Shown here piece after piece: positions 32,200 to 42,115 of a DNA stretch of 64,000 nucleotides. Each line of letters begins with the position of its first letter. Positions within the stretch are counted from its first letter, which is position 1. A model generated the notes under the pieces. It saw only the letters and a program-made list of their open reading frames with translations, ran no database searches and had not been told where the DNA came from. The translations under genes and the position numbers were made by a program. This DNA is from Elephas maximus indicus (Eukaryota; Chordata; Mammalia; Proboscidea; Elephantidae), in assembly GCF_024166365.1 (NCBI RefSeq), contig NC_064820.1:62597501-62661500 (forward strand), written 5' to 3'.

Positions 32200-32443
32200 C
32201 TACTGTCTCAAGAATGGAGTGGAATATGGTGAGACTGGTGTTGCTATCAGAGTAATGGTGACCTCATAGATATTCTGGAATAGTTAGTACAGCATTGGTA
32301 TTATTTTTTCCTTAAATGTTTAGTAGAACACACCTACTTTACATATAAACCTGAGATTTTCTTTGTGGGAAAGTTTTTAACTACAAATTCAATTTCTTTA
32401 ATAGACATAGAACTATTCCATTTATCTATTTTGTTTTGATTGT
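32200..32443 (-). repeat. L1 ORF2 reverse-transcriptase fragment
   Basis: The minus-strand translation ends '..SMSIKEIEFVVKNFPTKK', which corresponds to the '[17 protein letters not shown]' segment of the full-length L1 at 43460-43510. It then continues, more decayed, towards 32200. It abuts the inverted end of the RTE element at 32443/32444. Confidence 0.75.
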
Positions 32444-33217
32444 ATGTTTGATCAATTTCAGACTGCGGAAGTTGGTAAAAATCTTCAATTCCCTCATTAT
32501 TGGCATTAGTGGTTGGTGCGTAAATTTGAATAATAGTCATATTAACAGGTCTTCCCTGTAAGTATATAGGTATTATCCTATCACTCACAGCTTTGTACTT
32601 CAGAATACAGCTTGAAATGTTCTTTTTGTTTATGAACGTGACACCATTCCTCTTCAATTTATCTTTCTCCACATAGTAGACAATATGATTGTCCAATTCA
32701 AAATGGCTAATACCAGTCTATTTCAGCTCACTAATGCCTTTTTTTTTTTTTTAATGCCTAGGATATCGATGTTTATGTGTTCTATTTCATTTTTGACAAT
32801 TTCCAATTTTCCTAGATTCATACCTCGTACATTCCAAGTTCTCATTTTGAGTTGTGCCACCTCAGCAACTGAAAGTCCTGAAAGCTTTACTTTATCCACG
32901 TCATTAAGGCCCACTGTACTTTGAGGAGGGAGGCAGTACTTCTCTAGTTGTATTTTGAGCTCCTTCCAATCTGAGGGGCTTATCTTCTGGCATTATATCA
33001 GACAACATTCCACTGCTATTTATAAGGTTTTCACTGGCCAATTTTTTCAAAAATAGTCCACCAGGTCCTTCTTCCTAGTCTGTCTTAGTCTGTAAGCTCA
33101 GCTGAAACTTGTCCACCATGGCTGACCTTACTAGTATTTAAAATATTAGTGGTGTAGCTTCCAGCATCACAGCAACATTCAAGCCACCACAGTGTGACAA
33201 ACTGATAGATGCATGGG
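32444..33217 (-). mobile_element. RTE/BovB LINE, inverted 5' part (5' UTR and endonuclease N-terminus)
   Basis: On the minus strand this reads the RTE 5' UTR ('GTGATGCTGGAAGCTACACC', 'CAGATTGGAAGGAGCTC'), then the start of the endonuclease: MRTWNVRGMNLGKLEIVKNE (about 32770-32850) and IQIYAPTTNANNEGIEDFYQ (about 32480-32530). The 'N' and 'YAPT' motifs are typical of the APE-like endonuclease. A stop and A-run change near 32740 break the frame. The plus-strand part starting at 33218 continues where this stops. Confidence 0.85.
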
Positions 33218-35745
33218 GTAATTACAGGTGATTGGAATGCAAAAGTTGGAAACAAAGAAGAAGGGTTGGTAGCTGGAAAATATGGCCTTGGTGATAGAAA
33301 AGACACCGGAGATCGAATGATAGAATTTTGCAAGATCAGCGTTTGCTCCATTGCAAATAGCTTTTTCCAATAATATGAACAGTGACTATATACATGGACC
33401 TTAGCAGATGGAAAACACAGGAATCAAATTGACCACATCTATGGGAAGAGACCATGGAGAAGTTCAACATCATCAGTCAGGGCAAACCTGGAAGCCAACT
33501 GTGGAACAGACCATCAATTGCTCATATCCAATTTCAAGTTGAAGCTGAAGAAAACTAGAACAAGTCCACGAGAGCCAAAGTATGACCTTGAGTGTATCCC
33601 ACCTGAATTTAGAGACCATCTCAAGAATAGATGGGATGCATTGAACACTAATGACCAAAGACTAGACAAGCTGTGGAAGGACATCATACATGAAGAAAGC
33701 AAAAGTTCCTTAAAAAGAAAGAAAAGCCGAAAATGGATATCAGAAGAGACTTTGAAACTTGCTCTTGAACATCAAGTAGCTAAAGTGAACAGAAGAATGA
33801 TGAAGTAAAAGAGCCGAACAGATTTCAAAGGGCAGCTCAGAAAACAAATTAAGTATGACAATGAAATATGCAAAGATCTGGAGATAGAAAACCAAAAAGG
33901 AAGAACACACTCGGCATTTCTCAAGCTGAAAGAACAGAAGAAAAAAATCAAGACTTGAGTTGTAGTAGCAAAAGATTTTATGGCCAAAATTAAGCATTTG
34001 TCTGCTAATCAAAATGTCAGCAGTTGAATGTACCAGTTGCTACTTGAAAACTTATGGGGAAGTTCTACTCTGTCCTATGGGATCACTATGAGTTGGAATC
34101 GACTTGATGGTAGTGGGTTTGGTTTTGGGTTATGGGCAAAATACTGAACAACACAGGAGGCATCAAAAGAAGATGGAAGGAATGTACAGTCAACTGTTCC
34201 AAAAAGAATTTGTCGATATTCAACCATTCCAGAAAGTAGCATATGATCAAGAACCAGTGGTATTGAAGGAAGAAATTCAAGCTGCACTGTAGGGAATGGT
34301 GAAAAACAAGTCTCCAGGAATTGACAGAGTAACAAACTGAGGTGTTTCAACAAATGGATAAAGCACTAGAGGTGCTCACTCATCTATATTAAGAAATTTG
34401 GAAAACAGTTTCCTGGTCAACTGACTGGAAGAGATCCATATTTGTGCCCATTCCAAAGAAAGGTGATCCAACTGAATGTGAAAATTATCAAACAATATCA
34501 TTAATATCACACACAAGTAAAATTTTGCTGGAAATCATTCAAAAGCTGTTGAAGCAACATATTGACAGGGAACTGCCAGAAATTCAAGCTGGATTCAAAA
34601 GAGGATATGGAACCAGGGATATTACCGCTTATGTCAGATGAATCCTGGCTAAAAGCAGAGAATACCAGAAAGATGTTTATCTGTGCTTTATTGACTATGC
34701 AAAGGCATTAGACTATGTGGATCATAATAAATTAGGGATAACATTCCAAAGAATGGGAATTCCAGAGCATTTAACTGTGCTCCTGAGGAACATGCACATA
34801 GACCAAGGGGCAGTTATTCGAAAAAAAACAAGGGGATACTGCATGGTTTAAAATCAGGAAAGGTGTGCATCAGGGTTGTATCCTTTCACCATACTTATTC
34901 AATCTGCATGCTGAGCAAATAATCAGAGAAGCTGGATTGTATGAAGAAGGTGACATCAGGATTAGAGGAAGACTCATAAACAACCAGTGATACACGGATG
35001 ACACAACCTTGTTTGCTGAAAGCAAAGAGGACTTTAAGCACTTAGCAATGAGGATCAAAGACTACACACAGCCTTCGGTGTGGATTGCACCTCAACGTAA
35101 AGAAAGCAAAAATCCTTACAACTGGACCAATAAGCACCATTACGATAAATGGAGAAAATATTGAGGATGCCAAGGATTTAATTTTACTTGGATCCACAAC
35201 CAATGCCCATGGAAGCAGCAGTAAAGAAATGAAGACCTCTTTAAAGTCTTAAAAAGCAAAGATGTTACTCTCAGGACTAAGGTGAGCCTGACCTAAGCCA
35301 TGGTATTTTCAATTGCCTCATAAGCATACGAAAGCTGTACAAGGAATAAGGAAGACCAAAGAATAACTGATGTCTTTGAATTATGATGTTGGTGAAGAAT
35401 ATTTAATACACCATGGACTGACAGAAGAACAAACAAATCTGTCTATCTTGGAAGAAGTATAGCCAGAATGCTCGTTAGAAGTGAGGATGGTGAGACTGTA
35501 TCTCAAGTACTTTGGATATACTCTCAGGAAGGACCAGCCTCTTGAGAAGGACATCCTGTTTGGTAAAGTAGAGGCTCAGAGAAAAAGAGGAAGACTCTCA
35601 ACGAGATGGATTGACACAGTGGCTGCAACAATGGGCTCAAACATAGCAATGATTGTGAGGATGGTGCGGAACCAGGCCGTGTTTCTTTCTGTTGTACATA
35701 AGCGGCTATGAGTTGGAATCTACTCGAGGGTACCTACAACAACTG
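33218..35745 (+). mobile_element. RTE/BovB LINE, main part (endonuclease C-terminus, RT, 3' tail)
   Basis: Begins with the endonuclease segment GDWNAKVGN (about 33228-33254), then 'QIDHIYGKRP' (about 33428-33455) and 'GTDHQLLISNFKLKLKKTR' (33500-33560). Next comes the linker and RT, with IPKKGDPTECENYQ (34450-34490), FIDYAKALDYVDH (34687-34725) and YTDD (34990-35000, normally YADD), then the C-terminal domain, ending near 35745 with CTACAACAACTG. Many stops and frameshifts make it dead. Together with the inverted 5' part it is the most complete RTE copy in the window, about 3.3 kb including a nested SINE. Confidence 0.9.
33991..34129 (+). repeat. AfroSINE nested in RTE, with 13-bp TSD
   Basis: Plus-strand, head-truncated copy ('TTTGTCTGCTAATCAAAATG' to 'GGTTTGGTTTTGGG'). 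TTATGGCCAAAAT (33978-33990) and TTATGGGCAAAAT (34130-34142) flank it and belong to the RTE. Confidence 0.9.
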
Positions 35746-35989
35746 TATAAGAACCTTAAAGCAATACACCTCTGTTTATCTCCTCCAAGCCTTTGTGCTT
35801 TCATTATCATGCTTTTTACTTCTACATGTGTTATAAATTCGCAAAAAACTTGTTACTTTTGTTTGAAATAGTCAGTTATCTTTTAAAGATATTTAAATAA
35901 CAAGAAAAAGTATTTTACGTTTATCTACCCAGTTATTATTGTACTTATCATACCTAGTTTGCTTTATTCTTTGTGAAGATCCACGTTTC
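35746..35989. other. Intergenic DNA, nothing recognised
   Basis: No feature identified between the RTE tail and the next old LINE. Confidence 0.4.
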
Positions 35990-37880
35990 CGTATATCATT
36001 TTTCTTTTGCTCAAAGGAATTTTTTTGTTTGTTTAATCTTGTAATGAAGGCTGTTGCTAAATTTTTTCATCATTTGTATGTCTGAAAAGATTTATTTCAC
36101 CTGTAAAAAAAACCTATTTCACCTGCATTTTTGAAATATGTTTTTGCTGGGCATATAATTCGATATTGAGAGTAAAGATGTTGTTCCCCTGTCTTCTGAA
36201 CTGTCTTGTTTCCAACAGGAATTCTGTGTGGATTCTTATCATTGATATCTTCTCTAAGAACGTCTTTCTTGTTTTTTTAAATGCTTTTAATATTATCTCT
36301 TTATTACTGGTCTTCAGCAATTTTGTTACGATGTGTCTTGTATGTTTGCTTGTTTCTTTTTTCTTGAGTTTAGTGTTTGTTTAACATCTTAGATTTGTGG
36401 TTTTATAGTTTTCATTGAATTCAGAAAATTTTCTGTTATTAGTCCTTCAAATCTTTTACTGTCCTCCCGTTTACCTCTTTCCTCTTCACTAGAAACTACA
36501 ATTGCATGTATATTAGGCCTTTAAAACAAACTAACAAACAAACAAACAAATCCATTGCCATCTAGTCAATTTCAACTCTTAGCAACCCTATAGGACAGAG
36601 TAGAATTGCCCCAAATGGTTTCCAAGGAGCGCATCGCATGGTGGATTCCAACTGCCGACCTTTTGTTTAGCAGCTGTAGCTCTTAACTGCTATGCTACCA
36701 GGGTTTCCATATTAGGCCTTAGGCCACTTGAAATTGTCCTATAGCTTAGTAATGCTCTGTTCAGTTTTCTTTCTTTCTTTTTTTTTTTTAGCTTTTCTCT
36801 GTTTCGTTTTAGGTAACTTCAATTGCTATGCTTTAGTTTACTAATCCTTTTAAAATGTTTAATCAGCTGTTTATCCCAACCAACAATTTTTTTTCTTCCC
36901 AGACACATTGTAGTTTTAATTTCTAGAAGTTTGATTTAAGGCATACATATATATTCCATGCCTCTATTTAATGTGCCAAATGTTTCCTCTACCTTCTTGT
37001 AAATGTGGCATACCATTATAATGGCTGTTTTCATGTCATTGTCTACGGCTTTTATCATCTGTGTCATTTCTCGGTCTGCTGCAATTATTTGATTTTTCTC
37101 CTCATTATGGGTCATATTTTCTGCCATTTTGTATAGTTTGTAGTTTTTTATTGGATGCCAGATATTGTGAATTTTATAGTGCTGGGTACTCAATGTTTTT
37201 GTATTCCTATAAATATTCTTGAGCTTTATTTGAGGGTGCAATCAGAAAGAGTTTGTTCTTTACAAGTTTGCTTTAAAATTTTTCTAGGTAGGAATACTTT
37301 AGTCTAAGACCAATTTTGTCCCACTGCTGAGGAAAAATGCTCCTGAGTACTCTACTCAATGCCCCATCAACTATAGTGTCCCATTCTGGTGGTGGGAAAA
37401 GGAACTATTCCCAGCCCTGTGTGAACTATGGAGAAGCTTTCCTCTAATCCCTTCAGGTGGTTATTTCTCTGACCTTGAGCACTTTCCTCACATGCTTGCA
37501 CTGAGCAGTACTCAGCTGAAGACTCAAAAGGGACCTTCAGCATGTATCCAGAATTCTCTGTGTACCTCTCTCCTCTTTAGTATTTTGTCCTGGTAACTCC
37601 AGCCTCCTTTATCTTCCCAGTCTCCTAGATCTTTCTCTTCAACTCAGAGAAACCACTGAGCTTCATCTGAGTTCCTCGTGCTGTGTGATGCAAACTTTTC
37701 CAGGCAGAAAACCTAGAATTATCTTACCTAGGAATTACCTTGTTTTTCCTGTCCCCCAGAGATCACCCTCTGTCCTCCGTTGCCTGATGTCCAAGGTCTT
37801 GAAAATATTCCTCATATATTTTGCTAGTTTTTTAGTTGTTTCTGGTGGGAGAGTATATCTAGACCCTGCTACTTAATCTT
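35990..37880. repeat. Ancient LINE (L1M/HAL-like), interrupted
   Basis: 'GTCTGAAAAGATTTATTTCACC', 'TTTTTGCTGGGCATATAATT', 'ATGTTGTTCCCCTGTCTTCT' and 'GAAATTGTCCTATAGCTTAG' match a familiar old L1-type repeat of eutherian genomes. A SINE splits it at 36522-36708. Orientation and subfamily are uncertain. Confidence 0.55.
36522..36708 (-). repeat. AfroSINE, type A, with 12-bp TSD
   Basis: Minus-strand copy with an (AAAC)n-like tail at 36526-36550. ATATTAGGCCTT flanks it at 36510-36521 and 36709-36720. Confidence 0.92.
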
Positions 37881-38041
37881 TGCCAGGGGCCAAAGTGGTC
37901 ATTGAGTCTGGAATATTAAAATGACAACAGTCTGACACTTGGGGGTAATATCTGAGGGAATAGGTGAGTAATTGTCTGGGATGGATGGGTGCCAAATGAA
38001 TTTCAGCAATCACCCACACCTTTCTTCCTCAGGTATTTCAT

Positions 38042-38057
38042 ATGGATACACACACAC

Positions 38058-38091
<34 letters not shown>
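38042..38091 (+). repeat. (CA)n(GA)n microsatellite
   Basis: A short CA run is followed by about 15 GA units from 38062 to 38091. Confidence 0.95.
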
Positions 38092-38094
<3 letters not shown>

Positions 38095-38284
38095 TGACAG
38101 CTATGCATCAGAACCTTGGAACGTTAAGGAAAGGGTACCTTTGGCCATGCAAAGCATGAAGAGAGTGGCCTTGAAAGCCAGTGTTGTTGGCAGGGTTGTA
38201 GAGTTCACACCAGTGACTCACTGATCAAACTCTCAAAGGTTACATTAGGTGGCAGTGAAAGGCAGTGTAGACCTGTATAACCTA

Positions 38285-38400
38285 TCTCCTCTGCCTAGAA
38301 TGCAAGCTCTACGAGTGCAGAAACATTGTCCGTCTTACTTTCTGCTTGATTGCCAGTGCCTAGAGTATAAGATATGCTCAGTTATGTTTGTTGATCAAAT
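38285..38400 (+). repeat. L2 LINE 3' fragment
   Basis: 'AATGCAAGCTCTACGAGTGC' followed by 'CCAGTGCCTAGAGTATAAGA' has the L2 3'-end pattern. Confidence 0.6.
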
Positions 38401-38566
38401 TAATAACCTTTTTTTCTTTAAGACTAACATTTTTATGTAATTACTGAAATATTATGGAAAATGACCTAATGGGAAGAATTACATTTATTATTTTAAATAT
38501 CACTAACACGCAAGGATATATTAAGGCAGATTTTTGATTAATTCAGAGTCATATGTCTCCTTTGCT

Positions 38567-38738
38567 ACCCATAAAACCCATTGCCGTTGAATTGATTCTG
38601 ACTTATAGCAACCCTATAAGACAGAGTAGAACTACTCCATAGAGTTTCCAAGGAGCAGCTGGTGGATTTGAACTGCTGAGCTTTTGGTTAGCCACCATAG
38701 CTCGCTGTAGCTTTTAACCACTGCGCCACCAGGGCTCC
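38567..38738 (-). repeat. AfroSINE, type A, with 8-bp TSD
   Basis: Minus-strand copy flanked by CCTTTGCT (38559-38566 and 38739-38746). Its A-box region carries the small internal duplication 'AGCTCGCTGTAGCTT' also seen at 57650-57680. Confidence 0.88.
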
Positions 38739-39064
38739 CCTTTGCTTCTTAGTCAGATCAAAATCTGCTCCTGTGATTCCCAGTCACTAGAGCCAGGTGG
38801 TACCATGTCAGGTACTATGAGAGCAGAGGAGACCGGACACTTAGGTAGGAGAGGCAGTTGGGACATTGGGCTCAGTGGAAGAGGTAAAAGAAAGAAATCA
38901 AAAAGCGAGTGGGGAATGGGGCCAAGATGGCGGACTAGGTAGACGCTACCTCAGATCCCTCTTGCAACAAAGACTCAGAAAAACAAGTGAATCGATCACA
39001 TATATAACAATCTATGAACCCTGAACAACAAACACAGATTTAGAGATGGAGGACGAACAAATAC

Positions 39065-39560
39065 GGGGAAGCAGCGACTGTTTTCGGAGCCTGGAGCCAG
39101 CGTCCCAGTCAGGTAACCTTGGCGCTGGGCTTAGGTCTGGGCCCAGGGGAGCTGATCTCAAAATCTTGTAATGGCACAAACAAGGGGCACAGCTCTACCT
39201 CCCTGAACTGACCCCTGGAGGGGGCCTAGCAGGTCCGCGCAGGCGGCCTGGTGATGCGGCTGGTGGGAGAAGTCCCCGGGAGGCAGTGACTGGATTTGGA
39301 GCCAGGAGTGCAGCATCCCAGCCGGGGAACCTTGGCGCCGGGCTTTTGACTGGGCGCTGTCATAGCGCAAGCACGGGGTGCAGCCCTACTCCCCTGAACT
39401 AACCGCGGGAGGGGGGCCAGCCGGTCCACGGAGGCAGCACGGCAACGCCACTGGCGGGAGGAGAAGTCCCCGGGAGGCAGCGACTCATTTTGGAGCTGGG
39501 AGTGCAGCGTCCCAGCAGGGGAACCTTGACGCTGGGCTTTGGACTGGCAGCGGAGGATCT
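39065..39560 (+). repeat. Tandem promoter monomers in L1 5' UTR
   Basis: Units begin at about 39065 (GGGGAAGCAGCGACTG), 39277 (GGGAGGCAGTGACTGG) and 39472 (GGGAGGCAGCGACTCA). Each continues with a 'GGAGC..GGAG..CAGC.TCCCAG' block and 'GGGGAACCTTGGCGC' or similar. The first two full units end 'GGGAGAAGTCCCC' or 'GAGGAGAAGTCCCC'. Period is about 212 and 195 bp; the third unit is partial. Confidence 0.88.
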
Positions 39561-39682
39561 GACCGCGGCTTCAGAGGGACAGACCCTGGGGGGCAATCTC
39601 CACACAGCCTGCACACATAGGCAACACGCCCCTCGGGAATCTCAGATAAAATAGTCATTCCAAGCAAGATAAGCAACTTTGG

Positions 39683-40030
39683 CTATATTCCGAGGTGCTG
39701 CTCTCCTATTTCTCTGAACCCTCCCCCACCCTTCCTAGGCGGCCTCATTAACATTGGAATTTCCTGAGCCAGAGGGAGAACCCCTCCAGCTCCGTGGCGG
39801 CTTTGCTTTTCCCTTTTTTTTTTTTTTTGGTCTTTTCGTAACCCATTCTTCCGGCCTGAGAGAAGGGACCACAAAAAACCCAGAGACCAAAAATCCATCC
39901 CTAATTGGACTAAAAACACAGAACCAGCTACAGCCAAGCATATATGATCCAAATCTCGGACTTTCATCCTTACAGGGAACAAGGTGGCGGTTATAATCCA
40001 AAGGCAGTTCTGATAGGGATCTGACTGCAT
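39683..40030 (-). other. Antisense open frame in L1 5' UTR (ORF0-like position)
   Basis: A 115-codon ATG frame runs antisense from 40030 to 39683 and stays open for 40 more codons upstream. It contains a lysine-rich run encoded by the T16 tract and no recognised domain. Primate L1 has a short antisense ORF0 in a similar place. Homology is not implied, and chance in GC-rich DNA is possible. Confidence 0.25.
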
Positions 40031-40631
40031 TTTTTTTTTAGCAGATTTTCTGGAAAAACAAGTTTCCCAGGTCTGATATCTCTGCTTATTCAACAGAGCC
40101 CTAACTGACCCACAACAGGGAACTGAGAGCTGAAGCTCCCCCCAGACCACCTAGCCTCTTGCCTTAGGGGTCTAAGGAGGGTGACACCTACCAATCAGTA
40201 GAGGTACTTGCATTGGGGGCCTAAGGTACAGCTGCAGTGTCCTCCCACCAAGGTGCTATAGGAATAGAGACACACCTACCACACTGACACTTGAGGGAAG
40301 CCTGTCAACATCCTACCCCCCCCGGAGGGTGAACCCCAGCTGCTAATAGAATCTGGTGCACACAACTATCACCACTACTTCTCGAGGTGGATAGGTGTTA
40401 GGGTGCAGCACAAACTTGATGACCCAAAATCAGATTCTACTCAAGAATAGTGAATAGACTCAGGCATATATATCTGGCAACAGCCCAAACCAGCTGGTAA
40501 TAGGTCATAAGTAAGTCAAGGGCTACAACAAACAAGACAGCACAATCTAGTAGCCCATCCACGTATATTGAAAGAAAACAAAACAAGATAAGACTCAGTG
40601 AGCAATTATAGAATAAACCACTACCATAGTG

Positions 40632-41661
40632 ATGGCTCGGAGACAGCAGTCAATATCAAACCACATAAAGAAGCAGATCATGACAGCTTCTACAACCCCC
40701 CAAACAAAAGAATCAAAATCTTTTCCAAATGAAGATACAATCCTGGAACTATCAGATACAGAATATAAAAAACTAATTTACAGAATGCTTCAAGACATCA
40801 GGGATGACCTCAGAAATGAACTAAGGTAAACTGCAGAAAAAGTCAAGGAACACACTGATAAAACAGTTGAAGAACTCAAAAAGATTATTCAAGAACATAG
40901 TGGAAAAATTAATAAGTTGCAAGAATCCATAGAAAGACAGCATGTAGAAATCCAAAAGATTAACAATAAAATTACAGAATTAGACAACGCAACAGGAAGT
41001 CAGAGGAGCAGACTCGAGCAATTAGAATGCAGACTGGGACATCTGGAGGACCAGGGAATTAACACCAACATAGCTGAAAAAAAATCAGATAAAAGAATTA
41101 AAAAAAAATGAAGAAACCCTAAGAATCATGTGGGACTCTATCAAGAAGGATAACTTGCGTGTGATTGGAGTCCCAGAACAGGGAGGGAGGACAGAAAACA
41201 CAGAGAAAATAGTTGAAGATCTGCTGACAGAAAACTTCCCTGACATCATGAAAGACAAAAGGATATCTATCCAAGATGCTCATCGAACCCCATTTAAGAT
41301 TGATCCAAAAAGAAAAACACCAAGGCATATTATCATCAAACTTGCCAAAACCAAAGATAAAGAGAAAATTTTAAAAGCAGCCAGGGAGAAAAGAAAGGTC
41401 TCCTTCAAGGGAGAATCAATAAGAATAAGTTCAGACTACTCAGCAGAAACCATGGAGGCAAGAAGGCAATGGGACGACATATACAGAGCACTGAAGGAGA
41501 AAAACTGCCAGCCAAGGATCATATATCCAGCAAAACTCTCTCTGAAATATGAAGGCGAAATTAAGATATTTACAGATAAACACAAGTTTAGAGAATTTGC
41601 AAAAACCAAACCAAAGCTACAAGAAATACTAAAGGAAATTGTTTGGGCAGAAAACCAATAA
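40632..41661 (+). pseudogene. L1 ORF1 (RNA-binding chaperone), broken
   Basis: ORF1p coats L1 RNA as a coiled-coil trimer and is required for retrotransposition. Here the start is ATG 40632 (MARRQQSISN). A coiled-coil region rich in E, Q, L and I follows (about 40740-41080), then the RRM and C-terminal domain, recognisable by LRVIGVPEQG (41155-41184), SIQDAHRTPF (41265-41294), PRHIIIKLAKTKDKEKILKA (41320-41380) and SLKYEGEIKIF near the end. There are two lesions. A TAA at 40827-40829 lies where the frame otherwise continues. A frameshift occurs at the A9 run 41100-41108, after which the downstream frame is +1 relative to the start. The undamaged length would be about 343 codons. Confidence 0.9.
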
Positions 41662-42115
41662 TATCAGATACCAGCACAACGCAAGGTCACAAAACAGAAC
41701 ATCCTGATATCAACTCAAATAGGGAAATCACAAAAACAAATTAAGATTAATTAAAAAAAAAATGCTCATAACAGGGAATCATTGAAGTCAATACGTAAAA
41801 GATCACAATAATCAAAAAGAGGGACTAAATACAGGTGGCATAGAACTGCCATATGGAGAGTGATACAAGGCGATATAGGACAATACAAGTTAGGTTTTTA
41901 CTTAGAAAAATAGGGGTAAATATTAAGGTAACCACAAAGAGGTATAACAACTCCATAACTCAAGATAAAAGCCAAGAAAAACGTAACGACTCAACAAACA
42001 TAAAGTCAAACACTACGAAAATGAGAATCTCACAATTTACTAAGAAAAACATCTCAGCACAAAAAAGTAAGTGGAAAAATGAAATTGTCAACAACACACA
42101 TAAAAAGGCATCAAA

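Larger units (their letters stand above)
38913..40631 (+). promoter_or_regulatory. L1 5' UTR/promoter with YY1-type site
   Basis: It is GC- and CpG-rich compared with the rest of the window. The YY1-type motif near the start would direct accurate initiation, as known for primate L1. It includes about 2.4 tandem monomers at 39065-39560 and a T16 run at 39813-39828. Confidence 0.75.

Noticed and set aside
39378-39620. Short open frames in GC-rich DNA suggesting a CpG-island gene
   Set aside because: The GC-rich block is the L1 promoter with tandem monomers, not a host CpG island.
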